This document shows, one piece after another, positions 26,564 through 35,180 of a stretch of 64,000 nucleotides of DNA. The DNA is from Chloracidobacterium sp. Its GTDB lineage: Bacteria > Acidobacteriota > Blastocatellia > Pyrinomonadales > Pyrinomonadaceae. The DNA lies in assembly GCA_016706275.1 (NCBI GenBank), contig JADJJY010000001.1:930001-994000 (forward strand). The letters run 5' to 3'. A program made the translations under genes and the position numbers. Positions within the stretch are counted from its first letter, which is position 1. Each line of letters opens with the position of its first letter. Below the pieces are notes generated by a model. That model was not told where the DNA came from and searched no databases. It worked only from the letters and a program-made list of their open reading frames with translations.

Positions 26564-27685
26564 TTAACCAAAACAATCTTCGGGCACGTTTTCGAGCGTG
26601 TTCACCATCAGCATATCGACGACGGCGTTAAAGTCATTGCCGGATTCCTCGTACACCTTGAGCTGCTCGTCGGCCGAAGTGCCGCGTTCGAGGATCGTGT
26701 GGATATGCTCGATCTCGCTGCGTGAACCGAGCGGATCGACCACATCATCGACAAAATCAAGCAGTTCGCGGATCAGGTCTCTCGCAGGGACCTCTTTTTG
26801 TTTTCCGAGATCGAGCATATTACCGTCAAGCCCGTAGCGGATCGCCCGCCATTTGTTTTCGAGAATGAGACGGCGGTGATAGATGCGGAAACCAATATTG
26901 CCCTCATTTAGAACCATCAGTTTTGCGACGATGGCCTGAAACAGAGCCGCGATGGCGATAGTGTCGTCAACCCGCGTAGGGATATCGCAGATGCGAAATT
27001 CGAGCGTCGGAAACAGATGATGCGGACGCACATCCCACCAGATCTTTGAACCGTTCTGGATGCAGTTCATCTTAACGAGCAGATCTACGTAGGCCTGATA
27101 CTGGGCGTACGATTCGAATGTGTCGGGTATCTCGGTACGTGGAAACTTTTTAAAGACCTCGGAGCGATATGACTTTAGGCCGGAGTTGTGGCCGAGCCAG
27201 AACGGCGACGATGTCGTCAATGCCAACACGTGCGGCAAAAAATAACGAGCAGCGTTCATCACCTGGATGCGTTTTTCGAGATCAGGTATTCCAACATGGA
27301 CGTGCAGCCCAAAGATCAGCAGGCTCCGGGCGACCATCTGTAGCTCATCAACCAGCAATTTATACCGGTCACCGTCATAAATTTCCTGATCTGACCACTT
27401 TGAAAAAGGATGTGTCGAAGCAGCGACGATCGCCATTCCCTTTTTCCTCGCGAGGCCTGAGATGATGCATCGCAACTTAGAAAGGTCTTCGCGAGCCTCC
27501 TGGATGTTGGCACAGACACCGGTGCCGACTTCGATCATCGATTGGATCATCTCAGGCTTGATCTGTTCGCCGAGCAGCATTTTACCCTCGTCAAGGATCT
27601 CGGAAACGTGCGATTTTAGCTCGCGTGTCACCGGATCGACGATCTGAAATTCTTCTTCAATACCGAGTGTAAATTGATCAAACAT
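26564..27685 (-). CDS. ybdK: YbdK-type carboxylate-amine ligase (GCS2 family)
   Basis: 373 residues, the usual size. FTLGIEEEFQIVDP at the N-terminus, FGLHVHVGI in the middle and LFPTLEFRICDIPT toward the C-terminus are the family landmarks of the glutamate-cysteine ligase 2 group. E. coli YbdK has weak gamma-glutamylcysteine ligase activity; the physiological substrate is generally unclear. It starts 3 bases after the PilZ gene on the same strand and converges on a glutamine amidotransferase gene. Confidence 0.88.
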   Translation of the reverse strand: MFDQFTLGIEEEFQIVDPVTRELKSHVSEILDEGKMLLGEQIKPEMIQSMIEVGTGVCANIQEAREDLSKLRCIISGLARKKGMAIVAASTHPFSKWSDQEIYDGDRYKLLVDELQMVARSLLIFGLHVHVGIPDLEKRIQVMNAARYFLPHVLALTTSSPFWLGHNSGLKSYRSEVFKKFPRTEIPDTFESYAQYQAYVDLLVKMNCIQNGSKIWWDVRPHHLFPTLEFRICDIPTRVDDTIAIAALFQAIVAKLMVLNEGNIGFRIYHRRLILENKWRAIRYGLDGNMLDLGKQKEVPARDLIRELLDFVDDVVDPLGSRSEIEHIHTILERGTSADEQLKVYEESGNDFNAVVDMLMVNTLENVPEDCFG

Positions 27686-27688
27686 ATA

Positions 27689-28021
27689 TTATTGGAGATC
27701 CAGCTCGGTGCGTAAAAAGTCTTCGTCGCCCGCATCGATATTTTTGAATCGTACACCGACGCCGTGTCCCGGGTCGGAGTATACGACCGTGCCGTTGATG
27801 CTCATCGTCCGCTCGCCAATGCTCAGCGTCATCAGTATCGGTGTGCCTTGATCGAGGATAGCGGTCGTCGTCATATACAACCCGCCGATGCCGATATCGC
27901 GTGTATTTGCGATGCCGGTTCCGTCGCCGCCGTCAAAGCGGACGTCGATAATGAGTTTTTTGCGGTCCGTACCGCGTCGATTTGAGGGTGATAGATCTGC
28001 GTCAGGATCTTGTACTGTCAT
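27689..28021 (-). CDS. PilZ-domain protein, probable c-di-GMP receptor
   Basis: 110 residues, a single PilZ domain. SNRRGTDRKKL supplies the RxxxR motif and TRDIGIGGLYM the second c-di-GMP-binding motif, in D-x-[SG]-x-x-G form with Gly for the usual Ser. The rest is a beta-barrel ending in HGVGVRFKNID. It is the upstream gene of a two-gene unit with ybdK, so c-di-GMP control of that unit is possible but unproven. A PAS-GGDEF-EAL protein is encoded 14 kb away. Confidence 0.82.
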   Translation of the reverse strand: MTVQDPDADLSPSNRRGTDRKKLIIDVRFDGGDGTGIANTRDIGIGGLYMTTTAILDQGTPILMTLSIGERTMSINGTVVYSDPGHGVGVRFKNIDAGDEDFLRTELDLQ

Positions 28022-28117
28022 GGTTGTTTTAGCCGGGTCGAAAAATCGTGACCACTCAGATTTAATTGTGAAACTGATTCACATTCTAACTCAAATCGAC
28101 GTTAATACATAAGCCAA

Positions 28118-29011
28118 TTATTTACCGTTCTTTGCCGTGAGATCCTTTGCGACCTGTAAAAATGCCTTGGCGGCGTGCGACAGCTCGGAATTTCGCCGGT
28201 AGACAATGTTGAGCTTTCGTTCGAGTTTCATTTCCTTTACTGAAAGCGCCGCAAGACGGCCGCCTTCGATCTCGGCGGCAGCCGATAGTTTCGGGACCAA
28301 AGCAACGCCGACGCCTTTTTCGACCAACTTTTTAATAGCCTCAAGCGATGGGAGCTCGACTGAGATATTAAGGCTCGTTTTGTGTTTTTCAAACGATTCG
28401 ATCACCTTTTGACGATATGGCGACGGTGCATTGTGAGCGACAAACGTCTCGTCGCCAAGGTCTTTGATCGAGACGTTAGGTTGTCCGGCAAGCTTGTGTT
28501 TGGGAGATGCGATCAGCACCAACTCATCCGTCATCACGCTTACAGACCGCAAACTATCGTCATTTGGCGTAAACGAAATGACACCCAGCTCGACCTCGCG
28601 GCCCGTGATCTGTTTTGGTATGCGGCTAGCGACACCGCGTTGGACCTCGATCTTTATTAGCGGATGCAAACGCCGAAATTCTTCGATAACGGGCAGCAGA
28701 TAAGAAACGGTGTGCTCGTTAGCGCTTATCGTCACTTTGCCGTGTTGTAGGTTTCGCATTTCGACCAGAGCGGCCTGTGCAGTGTGTCTCAGATTGAGCA
28801 TCTGCCGTGCGTAATCGAGCAAAACCTCGCCCGCAAATGTGAGCGTCCCGTCTTTGGTCGAACGGTCAAACAGCTTTTCGCCGACCTCTTGTTCAAGCCG
28901 ACGGACTGCCTGGCTGATCGCGGGCTGGGTACGATTCAGAACCTCCGCAGCACGCGAGAAACTGTGTTCGCGGGCTACGGTTACGAGCACCTCGAGCTGG
29001 TTAATGTCCAT
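28118..29011 (-). CDS. LysR-family transcriptional regulator
   Basis: 297 residues. The N-terminal winged helix-turn-helix (about 1-60) reads MDINQLEVLVTVAREHSFSR, AAEVLNRTQPAISQAVRRLE, GEKLFDRS. A periplasmic-binding-protein-like effector domain (about 90-290) follows. It is transcribed divergently from the trans-sulfuration PLP enzyme with 154 bases between, the classic LysR layout, so that gene or its own gene is the likely target. Effector unknown. Confidence 0.92.
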   Translation of the reverse strand: MDINQLEVLVTVAREHSFSRAAEVLNRTQPAISQAVRRLEQEVGEKLFDRSTKDGTLTFAGEVLLDYARQMLNLRHTAQAALVEMRNLQHGKVTISANEHTVSYLLPVIEEFRRLHPLIKIEVQRGVASRIPKQITGREVELGVISFTPNDDSLRSVSVMTDELVLIASPKHKLAGQPNVSIKDLGDETFVAHNAPSPYRQKVIESFEKHKTSLNISVELPSLEAIKKLVEKGVGVALVPKLSAAAEIEGGRLAALSVKEMKLERKLNIVYRRNSELSHAAKAFLQVAKDLTAKNGK

Positions 29012-29165
29012 ACGGGTATATTAGCAGAAGTTATGATGCGATTAAATCTATTAGACCCGCAGAGATCCCCGTCCGCTCACGCTTAAAGTTCGAAATGAAA
29101 ACTCGTTTATTTGTCACAAAAGATATAAAATCGAAGAGTCTTTTTATAAGGAATTAATAGATTTT

Positions 29166-30302
29166 ATGGGCTTTTCGACCACAGCAATTCACGCCGGCAA
29201 CGAACCTGATCCGGTAACCGGTGCCGTTAGCGTGCCGATCTATCAGACATCGACATACAAGCAAGAGGCTCTCGGTAAACCGACCGGCGGCTACGAATAC
29301 GCTCGTACGCAAAACCCGACCCGCTCTGCTCTAGAGAAAAATATCGCGGCTCTCGAAGGTGCAAAATACGGCTTCGCATTCGCCTCAGGAATGTCAGCGA
29401 TCGACGCGACGCTCAAACTCGTAAAGGGCGGCGACCATGTGATACTTGGCGACAACACGTACGGCGGTACGTTTCGCCTTTTTAACCGTATCCTGCGTGA
29501 TTACGGCGTCGAATTTGACCTTGCGGACACATCGGACGTCGCCAATCTCGAAAAAGCATTTAAGTCGAACACGAAAATGGTCTTTGTCGAAACGCCGACA
29601 AACCCGATCATGACGCTCACGGATCTCAGGGCCGTGTCCGATCTCGCACACGCAAACGGAGCCAAGGTCGTCTGCGACAACACATTTATGTCGCCGTATT
29701 TTCAGCGGCCGATCGAACACGGCGTCGATATTGTCGTACATTCGACGACGAAATATCTGAACGGCCACTCGGACAGCGTCGGCGGTTTTGTCGCGCTAAA
29801 TGACGAGAAAGACGCCGAGTGGATCGGCTTTGTCCAGAACGGTATTGGAGCGATCCTGTCGCCGTTTGACTCGTTCCTCGTGCTGCGCGGTACAAAAACA
29901 CTTGCTGTCCGTATGGAGGCCCACGATAAAAACGGCCGCGTGATCGCAAATTTTCTTGCCGAGCATCCCGGCGTGCAAAAAGTATATTATCCGGGCCTTG
30001 CATCGCACCCGCAGCACGAACTTGCAAAGCGGCAGCAGAGCGGATTTGGCGGGATGGTGGCTTTTGAAACAGGGTCGCTCGATAACGCCCGCAAGGTGCT
30101 CGAGGGTGTAAAATTATGCACGCTCGGCGAAAGTTTAGGTGGCGTCGAGAGCCTAATTTCGCATCCGGCGTCGATGACGCATGCGTCTGTGCCCGAAGAA
30201 ACCCGTGCTAAACTTGGGATCACCGATGGGCTGGTGCGTATCTCGGTCGGCATCGAGGACGTAGAGGATATTCTCGGAGACATCGATCAAGCACTGAGTT
30301 AG
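29166..30302 (+). CDS. Cystathionine gamma-synthase/gamma-lyase family PLP enzyme
   Basis: 378 residues, Cys/Met-metabolism fold type I PLP enzyme. Landmarks are GAVSVPIYQTSTY, YEYARTQNPTRSALE, FASGMSAIDA, the VETPTNP loop, and PLP Lys196 in HSTTKYLNGHSD. The end SLGGVESLISHPASMTHA fits metB/mccB. Synthase and lyase cannot be told apart from sequence alone. It is divergent from a LysR gene that may control it. No S-box or Met riboswitch is recognisable in the gap. Confidence 0.9.
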   Translation: MGFSTTAIHAGNEPDPVTGAVSVPIYQTSTYKQEALGKPTGGYEYARTQNPTRSALEKNIAALEGAKYGFAFASGMSAIDATLKLVKGGDHVILGDNTYGGTFRLFNRILRDYGVEFDLADTSDVANLEKAFKSNTKMVFVETPTNPIMTLTDLRAVSDLAHANGAKVVCDNTFMSPYFQRPIEHGVDIVVHSTTKYLNGHSDSVGGFVALNDEKDAEWIGFVQNGIGAILSPFDSFLVLRGTKTLAVRMEAHDKNGRVIANFLAEHPGVQKVYYPGLASHPQHELAKRQQSGFGGMVAFETGSLDNARKVLEGVKLCTLGESLGGVESLISHPASMTHASVPEETRAKLGITDGLVRISVGIEDVEDILGDIDQALS

Positions 30303-30400
30303 TTCAAAGTTTCAAGTTCAAAGTTCCAAGTTATGCTGGTTTCGTGGTAATTTGTTTGTTGACTCTGATTCTTGAACCGTAGATCTGAAACTGATTATTT

Positions 30401-31357
30401 ATGTTCACTGTTGAGACACATGCCACCTCGCACATCGGCCGCGTCCGTAAGGGCAACGAGGATAACTATCTCTTGCTCAATATCAGAGGAGCCAAGGTCT
30501 GGACGAGCGATCAAGAGGACGGCGAATTTGTCATCGAGACGCAAAATTTTGCGATCGATGAGAGTGGCGTCGTCATGGCCGTGTCCGACGGTATGGGCGG
30601 AGCCCTCGCGGGCGAGGTCGCCAGCACAATGGCGGTCGAAACGGTCAGCGAAAAGCTGCTAGATGAAGATGTCGATGACACGCTTGGTGACGGCGATTTT
30701 GACCATCAGTTGATCGGACGTCTACACGAGGCAACTGTTTTTGCCAACCAACTCATACATCATCAAGGACGCACCGATCCGCAGTTTCAGGGAATGGGTG
30801 CGACATTTACGGGCATGGGCGTGACGCCTGTTGCTGCCGACATCATTCAGGTCGGCGACAGCCGTGCGTATCTCGTCAGAAAAGGCAAGATCTATCAGGT
30901 CACTAAGGATCAGTCGCTCGTTCAACAACTGATCGACGCTCAGCAGATCTCACCCGAGGAAGCTGAAACTCATACGCTAAAAAACGTTATCCTACAGGCT
31001 CTCGGTGCCCAGAACGAGATCTATCCGGTTTCTGTACGCATCACGCCTTGTCGTGGCGATGTCTTTTTGCTTTGCAGTGACGGATTGTCGAATAAACTCT
31101 CAGCCGGTGATATGCAGCGTATACTCGTCGAAAATTACGACGCGCTACAAAATGCTTGCGTTGAGCTAGTCAAACTTGCGAACGACAACGGCGGCGAAGA
31201 CAACATCACCGTTGTTATTGCCAAATTTACGGGCGACGATCTTGCCGAACCGATCGACGATCAGGTGCAGATGGAGCTGATCGACCTTGGCGGCATCCAC
31301 GATACTGCGGATCAGGGCATCGAAGATGATGACGAAGATACCGCAGAGATCGTCTAA
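30401..31357 (+). CDS. PP2C-family Ser/Thr protein phosphatase
   Basis: 318 residues. The PPM-family motifs are in order: SHIGRVRKGNEDNYL, VSDGMGGALAGEVAS, GMGATFTGMG, IQVGDSRAYLVRKG, TKDQSLVQQL, LLCSDGLSNKL, and NGGEDNITVV, with the metal-binding Asp residues intact. The C-terminal 45 residues are strongly acidic (QGIEDDDEDTAEIV). It is cytoplasmic. No partner kinase is encoded nearby. Confidence 0.93.
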   Translation: MFTVETHATSHIGRVRKGNEDNYLLLNIRGAKVWTSDQEDGEFVIETQNFAIDESGVVMAVSDGMGGALAGEVASTMAVETVSEKLLDEDVDDTLGDGDFDHQLIGRLHEATVFANQLIHHQGRTDPQFQGMGATFTGMGVTPVAADIIQVGDSRAYLVRKGKIYQVTKDQSLVQQLIDAQQISPEEAETHTLKNVILQALGAQNEIYPVSVRITPCRGDVFLLCSDGLSNKLSAGDMQRILVENYDALQNACVELVKLANDNGGEDNITVVIAKFTGDDLAEPIDDQVQMELIDLGGIHDTADQGIEDDDEDTAEIV

Positions 31358-31373
31358 TAATTTCGAAACGAAA

Positions 31374-31979
31374 ATGTTTTATCTAAAAAAGCCGTTGAGA
31401 TTTGTCCCGTTACTGATCTTAACGGGCTTTTTGTTTGCAAACACGAGCCTCGCCCAGACCGAATTCAAACTAGACGGCATTATCATCGAGACGAACGCTA
31501 AGCACATTGATCCGGCTGCATTCAAGGCAAAGATAACCTTGGCCTTTGAGCTTTTAAAAACAAAAGCTCCAAGTGATTACGCGACGATGAAATCGTTTAT
31601 CGGCAAGATCCGTGCCTATCAGGCAAGCGGGGCCAATTTTAACGAAGACATAATGACGATCGATATCGCCAAGGCGACATTTGACGCGTCGCTCGAATGG
31701 CTGACGAGCGTCTTGGCTCATGAGACGACCCACATCAAGAAGTATAAAGATACGGGAAAAAAGTTTGGCGACGCGCATCTTCTGACAGATAAGAAAGCGG
31801 CGTTGCAGATAATGATCAACGAGGAGCTTGATTGCAACAAGGTTCAGCTCGCTGTATTAGAAAAGGTTGGCGGTGCAAAATACGAGATCGATTATCTGCG
31901 GGCTCAAAAAGGCGACCATTTTGATATTGATAAAGACGGCGATTACGACATGGACGATTACAAAGGCAGAAAATGGTAG
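31374..31979 (+). CDS. Exported HExxH metalloprotease-like protein with an EF-hand-like C-terminus
   Basis: 201 residues from ATG 31374 (open frame upstream overlaps the phosphatase gene). Signal peptide ends near NTSLAQ (residue 28). His116-Glu117-Thr-Thr-His120 (LAHETTH) is a zinc-peptidase HExxH, and the later INEELDCNKVQLA could supply a gluzincin Glu. Near the C-terminus DIDKDGDYDMDD fits a 12-residue EF-hand or dockerin-type calcium loop. No named family is recognised. It starts 16 bases after the phosphatase gene and may share its transcript. Confidence 0.65.
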   Translation: MFYLKKPLRFVPLLILTGFLFANTSLAQTEFKLDGIIIETNAKHIDPAAFKAKITLAFELLKTKAPSDYATMKSFIGKIRAYQASGANFNEDIMTIDIAKATFDASLEWLTSVLAHETTHIKKYKDTGKKFGDAHLLTDKKAALQIMINEELDCNKVQLAVLEKVGGAKYEIDYLRAQKGDHFDIDKDGDYDMDDYKGRKW

Positions 31980-31982
31980 CCT

Positions 31983-32459
31983 CTATTCCTGCCGCCACTC
32001 CGGCAACTCGTGAGTCACTCTTTTTACATAGATCGACGAGCCCTTTACCTCGACAACCTCGACCTTTTCGCCCTCGACAAGAGTTTCATTTTCATCAACT
32101 GGGTACGCCGTCCAGGTTGAACCAAACACCTTTACCGCGCCTTCGTTAAGTGCCCCTTTGCTAGCCATTGTGACGGTGCCAACCTTTCCCGGCAGGGAAT
32201 CGACGCCCATTTTCATGCGATCAGATTCGCCGTGGGAGAAATACCTCGCAAAGATGGTTCGCGACATCGCCGTTAGGGCAATCGAAACGACCGCAAACGT
32301 CATAAATTGCCACCCGAACCCAAGCCCGGTAAAACCCACAAGCGCCGCCGCGAGAGCACCGACCCCAAACCACAACAGCACAAACCCGAGCGTAAAGATC
32401 TCAGCGACGATCAGCCCGACCGCCAAAACAAGCCACAATATCCAGGTAATTTGTTCCAT
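31983..32459 (-). CDS. NfeD-like membrane protein
   Basis: 158 residues from MEQITWILWLVLAVG (ATG 32459; the frame extends 12 codons further upstream with a less natural start). Two or three membrane segments fill residues 4-75 (LIVAEIFTLGFVLLWFGVGA). The C-terminal OB-fold domain (about 95-150) contains LPGKVGTVTMASKG and GEKVEVVEVKGSSIYV. Such proteins usually partner a stomatin-like protein, but none is encoded alongside. It converges on the exported metalloprotease gene with 3 bases between stops. Confidence 0.85.
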   Translation of the reverse strand: MEQITWILWLVLAVGLIVAEIFTLGFVLLWFGVGALAAALVGFTGLGFGWQFMTFAVVSIALTAMSRTIFARYFSHGESDRMKMGVDSLPGKVGTVTMASKGALNEGAVKVFGSTWTAYPVDENETLVEGEKVEVVEVKGSSIYVKRVTHELPEWRQE

Positions 32460-32626
32460 AAGGTCGGGCGGCAAACGCCTAAGTTCAATATACACGAATA
32501 GCAGCGGGAAAAGGAGAAGAAGCGAAGAGGCGAACAGGAGATTATTTGCAATTTATCGGCCTTCGCGCCTTTTCCCCTTCTCCCCTCTTCCCCTCCTCGC
32601 AACTGAGTGTTAATCTTTTAAATCGT

Positions 32627-32713
32627 GCTGGGGTGGCGGAATTGGTAGACGCCCAGGACTTAAAATCCTGTGACCTTAGGGTCGTACGGGTTCGATTCCC
32701 GTCCCCAGTACCA
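32627..32713 (+). tRNA. tRNA-Leu (anticodon TAA)
   Basis: An 87-base cloverleaf with encoded CCA. Acceptor GCTGGGG (32627-32633) pairs with CCCCAGT before ACCA, with one G-U pair at position 1-72. The D-arm GGCGGAATTGGTAGACG, the anticodon stem-loop CAGGACTTAAAATCCTG (anticodon TAA), a long variable arm of the leucine type, and the T-arm GGGTTCGATTCCC are all present. Confidence 0.96.
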
Positions 32714-32753
32714 TCAATTTTTTCAATCTAAAATACGAGCTTCTGAGGTTACG

Positions 32754-34937
32754 ATGCTGAAATATTTTCTTCGCTCGATCTGCCTGATCTCTTTTGCGTT
32801 GGTCGTTGCAACGCACACATTCGCCAATCCTGACGAACTCAGCCGCTGGCAGCAACAGGCTCGCAATGTGACAATAACGCGTGACGATTGGGGCATTGCC
32901 CACGTCGTTGGCAAAACTGACGCGGACACGGTTTTTGGTGCGATCTACGCTCAGGCAGAGGATGATTTTAACCGCATCGAGACCAACTACCTCAACTCTA
33001 TCGGTCGCCTCGCGGAGGCCGAGGGCGAAAAGGCTATCTGGAGCGATCTGCGGCAGAGGCTCTTTATTGACGAGCAAGAAATGAAACGCCTGTATCTCGA
33101 AAGCCCCGACTGGCTGCGTAAGCTGATGAACGCATGGGCAGACGGGCTGAATTATTATCTAGCGACCCACCCGAACGTAAAACCGCGGGTCATCACAAAA
33201 TTTGAGCCCTGGATGCCGCTTACATTTAGCGAGGGGAGCATCGGCGGCGACATCGAATCCGTCGATCTCGGTAAGCTGCGGGCGTTTTATGACAAGGGAT
33301 TTGTTGCTCAGAGTGAGCCGATCGATTTTACCAAAGAGCCGACAGGTTCTAACGGCTTTGCTATCTCACCATCGAACACCAAAAACAAAAAAGCACTTTT
33401 GCTGATAAATCCGCATACGTCATTCTTTTTCCGCTCGGAATTACAGATGACGAGCGGCGAGGGGCTTAACGCTTATGGTGCATCGACGTGGGGACAATTT
33501 TTTATCTATCAGGGTTTTAACGAACACTGCGGCTGGATGCATACATCGAGCAAGGTTGATGCGATCGATGAATGGCTTGAATCGGTCGTTAAGGTCGACG
33601 GTGTATTTTTTCATGCTGTTCAGAATGGGAAGCGTCTGGTGCCGTTTAGAGTATCGAATAAAACGATTCGTTATACGACAGCAAATGGTCTGACAGAAAG
33701 AACGTTCACAGTTTTTAGAACGCATCATGGTCCGGTCGTTCGTGCTGACGGCGGTAAATGGGTAACGGTTGGCCTGATGAATGAGCCCGTGAAAGCTCTG
33801 ATGCAGTCATACGGACGTACAAAGGCTAAGAACTATAACGAGTTCAAAAAAGTGATGGAGCTACAAGCAAATTCGTCCAACGCAACGCTTTACGCTGACG
33901 CTGACGGCAATACCGCGTATTTTCACCCAAATTTTGTCCCGCGTCGCGATCCGAAATTTGACTGGACAAAGCCTGTTGACGGTAGCGACCCGGCGGCGGA
34001 TTGGAAGGGTCTGCTTTCGTTTGATGAGCTACCAAACCTTAAAAACCCGGCGAGCGGCTGGGTGTATAACAGCAACAATCATCCATGGTCGGCGGCCGGG
34101 CCAAGCAGTTTGAAAAAATCTGATTTCCCGAAATATGTCGATAGCGGTGTTGAGTCGGCACGCGGCCTGCACGCGATCAGAGTGTTGAAAGACAGAAAAG
34201 ATTTTACCCTCGAATCGTTAAATACCGCCGCCTACGACAGTTATCTGCCGTGGTTTGAAACGACGATTCCCGCACTTGTTAAGGCTTGGGATGCTCTGCC
34301 TGCTTCTGATCCAATGAAAGCTTCTTTGGCGGGTCAGATCGCGGAACTTAGAAAATGGGATCTGCGTTGGTCCGTTGATTCAGTGCCGACATCGCTGGGA
34401 AATTTTTGGGCAGATGAAATTATTAAAAAGATCGGTGCAGCGGCGATGGGATCGGGAATGTCGTTTGAGGACTACATTGCTACCAAAGCCACGTCAAATC
34501 AATTGCTGCAAGCGCTTTCTGCGGCGTCAAATAAACTCACCGCCGATTTTGGCAAATGGCAGACGCCGTGGGGCGAGATCAACCGTTTTCAGCGGATCTC
34601 GGCTGACATCGTCCATCCGTTTGACGACGCGGCGCCGAGCATTCCCGTCGGCTTTACTTCTGGCAATCTCGGTTCGTTAGCTTCGTTTGGTGCCCGTCCA
34701 TATAAAGGCTCAAAAAAATGGTACGGCACGAGCGGCAATAGTTTTGTCGCGGTGGTCGAGTTTGGCAAAACGGTGCGAGCAAAAGCCGTTACTGCGGGGG
34801 GCGAATCGGGTGATGTCAGGTCAAAGCACTTTAACGATCAGGCGTTGAGATACTCGACCGGTAATCTTCGCGATGTCTATTTTTATCCGTCGCAACTCAA
34901 AGGCCACACGGAGCGGACGTACAAGCCAGGCAAGTAA
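32754..34937 (+). CDS. Secreted penicillin-acylase family (Ntn) amidohydrolase
   Basis: 727 residues from ATG 32754, after tRNA-Leu; the frame open upstream runs through the tRNA and is discarded. Signal peptide (about 1-24), then an alpha-chain region with VTITRDDWGIAHVVGKTDAD and GAIYAQAEDDFNRIE. The autocleavage site is Gly198-Ser199-Asn200 (PTGSNGFAISP), which would expose Ser199 as N-terminal nucleophile of the beta chain. Family members hydrolyse amides such as penicillins, acyl-homoserine lactones or cyclic lipopeptides. The substrate cannot be told from sequence. Confidence 0.88.
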   Translation: MLKYFLRSICLISFALVVATHTFANPDELSRWQQQARNVTITRDDWGIAHVVGKTDADTVFGAIYAQAEDDFNRIETNYLNSIGRLAEAEGEKAIWSDLRQRLFIDEQEMKRLYLESPDWLRKLMNAWADGLNYYLATHPNVKPRVITKFEPWMPLTFSEGSIGGDIESVDLGKLRAFYDKGFVAQSEPIDFTKEPTGSNGFAISPSNTKNKKALLLINPHTSFFFRSELQMTSGEGLNAYGASTWGQFFIYQGFNEHCGWMHTSSKVDAIDEWLESVVKVDGVFFHAVQNGKRLVPFRVSNKTIRYTTANGLTERTFTVFRTHHGPVVRADGGKWVTVGLMNEPVKALMQSYGRTKAKNYNEFKKVMELQANSSNATLYADADGNTAYFHPNFVPRRDPKFDWTKPVDGSDPAADWKGLLSFDELPNLKNPASGWVYNSNNHPWSAAGPSSLKKSDFPKYVDSGVESARGLHAIRVLKDRKDFTLESLNTAAYDSYLPWFETTIPALVKAWDALPASDPMKASLAGQIAELRKWDLRWSVDSVPTSLGNFWADEIIKKIGAAAMGSGMSFEDYIATKATSNQLLQALSAASNKLTADFGKWQTPWGEINRFQRISADIVHPFDDAAPSIPVGFTSGNLGSLASFGARPYKGSKKWYGTSGNSFVAVVEFGKTVRAKAVTAGGESGDVRSKHFNDQALRYSTGNLRDVYFYPSQLKGHTERTYKPGK

Positions 34938-35012
34938 AATGCATGGGATCCCGACTTTAGTCGGCCAGCCTGATAAGGTTGGTACTCCAAGCGCCAACCG
35001 ATATCGTGCATT
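34938..35012. ncRNA. Candidate structured RNA, branched hairpin element
   Basis: Directly after the acylase stop, AATGCA (34938-34943) pairs with TGCATT (35007-35012), closing an element with two internal hairpins. CCGACT-TT-AGTCGG lies at 34951-34964. CCAGCCT-GATA-AGGTTGG lies at 34965-34982, and as an alternative GGTTGG (34977-34982) pairs with CCAACC (34994-34999). I do not recognise a named riboswitch, and the strand is undetermined. It may simply be a complex 3-prime-end structure. Confidence 0.4.
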
Positions 35013-35064
35013 AACGAACCATACGGTGATTTAAATCGCTCCGCTGATACAACTTTTTACTGAG

Positions 35065-35096
35065 AAATGCCTTCATATTAAGGCATTTTCTTTTTT
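35065..35096 (+). terminator. Rho-independent terminator downstream of the acylase gene
   Basis: AAATGCCTT (35065-35073) and AAGGCATTT (35080-35088) form a 9-bp stem around CATATT, followed by a T-rich run (TCTTTTTT). It ends the acylase transcript and isolates the sigma-54-type promoter that starts 20 bases further on. Confidence 0.75.
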
Positions 35097-35115
35097 GCAG
35101 CGTTATTTTTTGTAG

Positions 35116-35131
35116 TGGCACATGCATTGCT
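35116..35131 (+). promoter_or_regulatory. Sigma-54 (RpoN) type promoter for the glycine-zipper protein gene
   Basis: TGGCACATGCATTGCT matches the -24/-12 consensus TGGCAC-N5-TTGCW at every defined position. GG (35117-35118) and GC (35129-35130) are exactly 10 bases apart. The predicted transcript start is near 35142, about 40 bases before ATG 35181, with a GGAGGG ribosome-binding site at 35170-35175. This implies dependence on an enhancer-binding activator, none of which is encoded in the window. Confidence 0.7.
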
Positions 35132-35180
35132 TTATTGCTCCGTGGGTGGACGAAAGCCCCGCGCGAGCCGGAGGGTGTTG

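Noticed and set aside
32670..32753. N-terminal extension of the acylase-family protein
   Set aside because: It would be read through tRNA-Leu; the ATG at 32754 is followed by a normal signal peptide.
35133..35180. Guanidine or c-di-GMP riboswitch in the leader of the glycine-zipper gene
   Set aside because: TCCG/CGGA can pair and an ACGA-like loop is near, but the paired hairpins and core bases of those riboswitch classes are absent.
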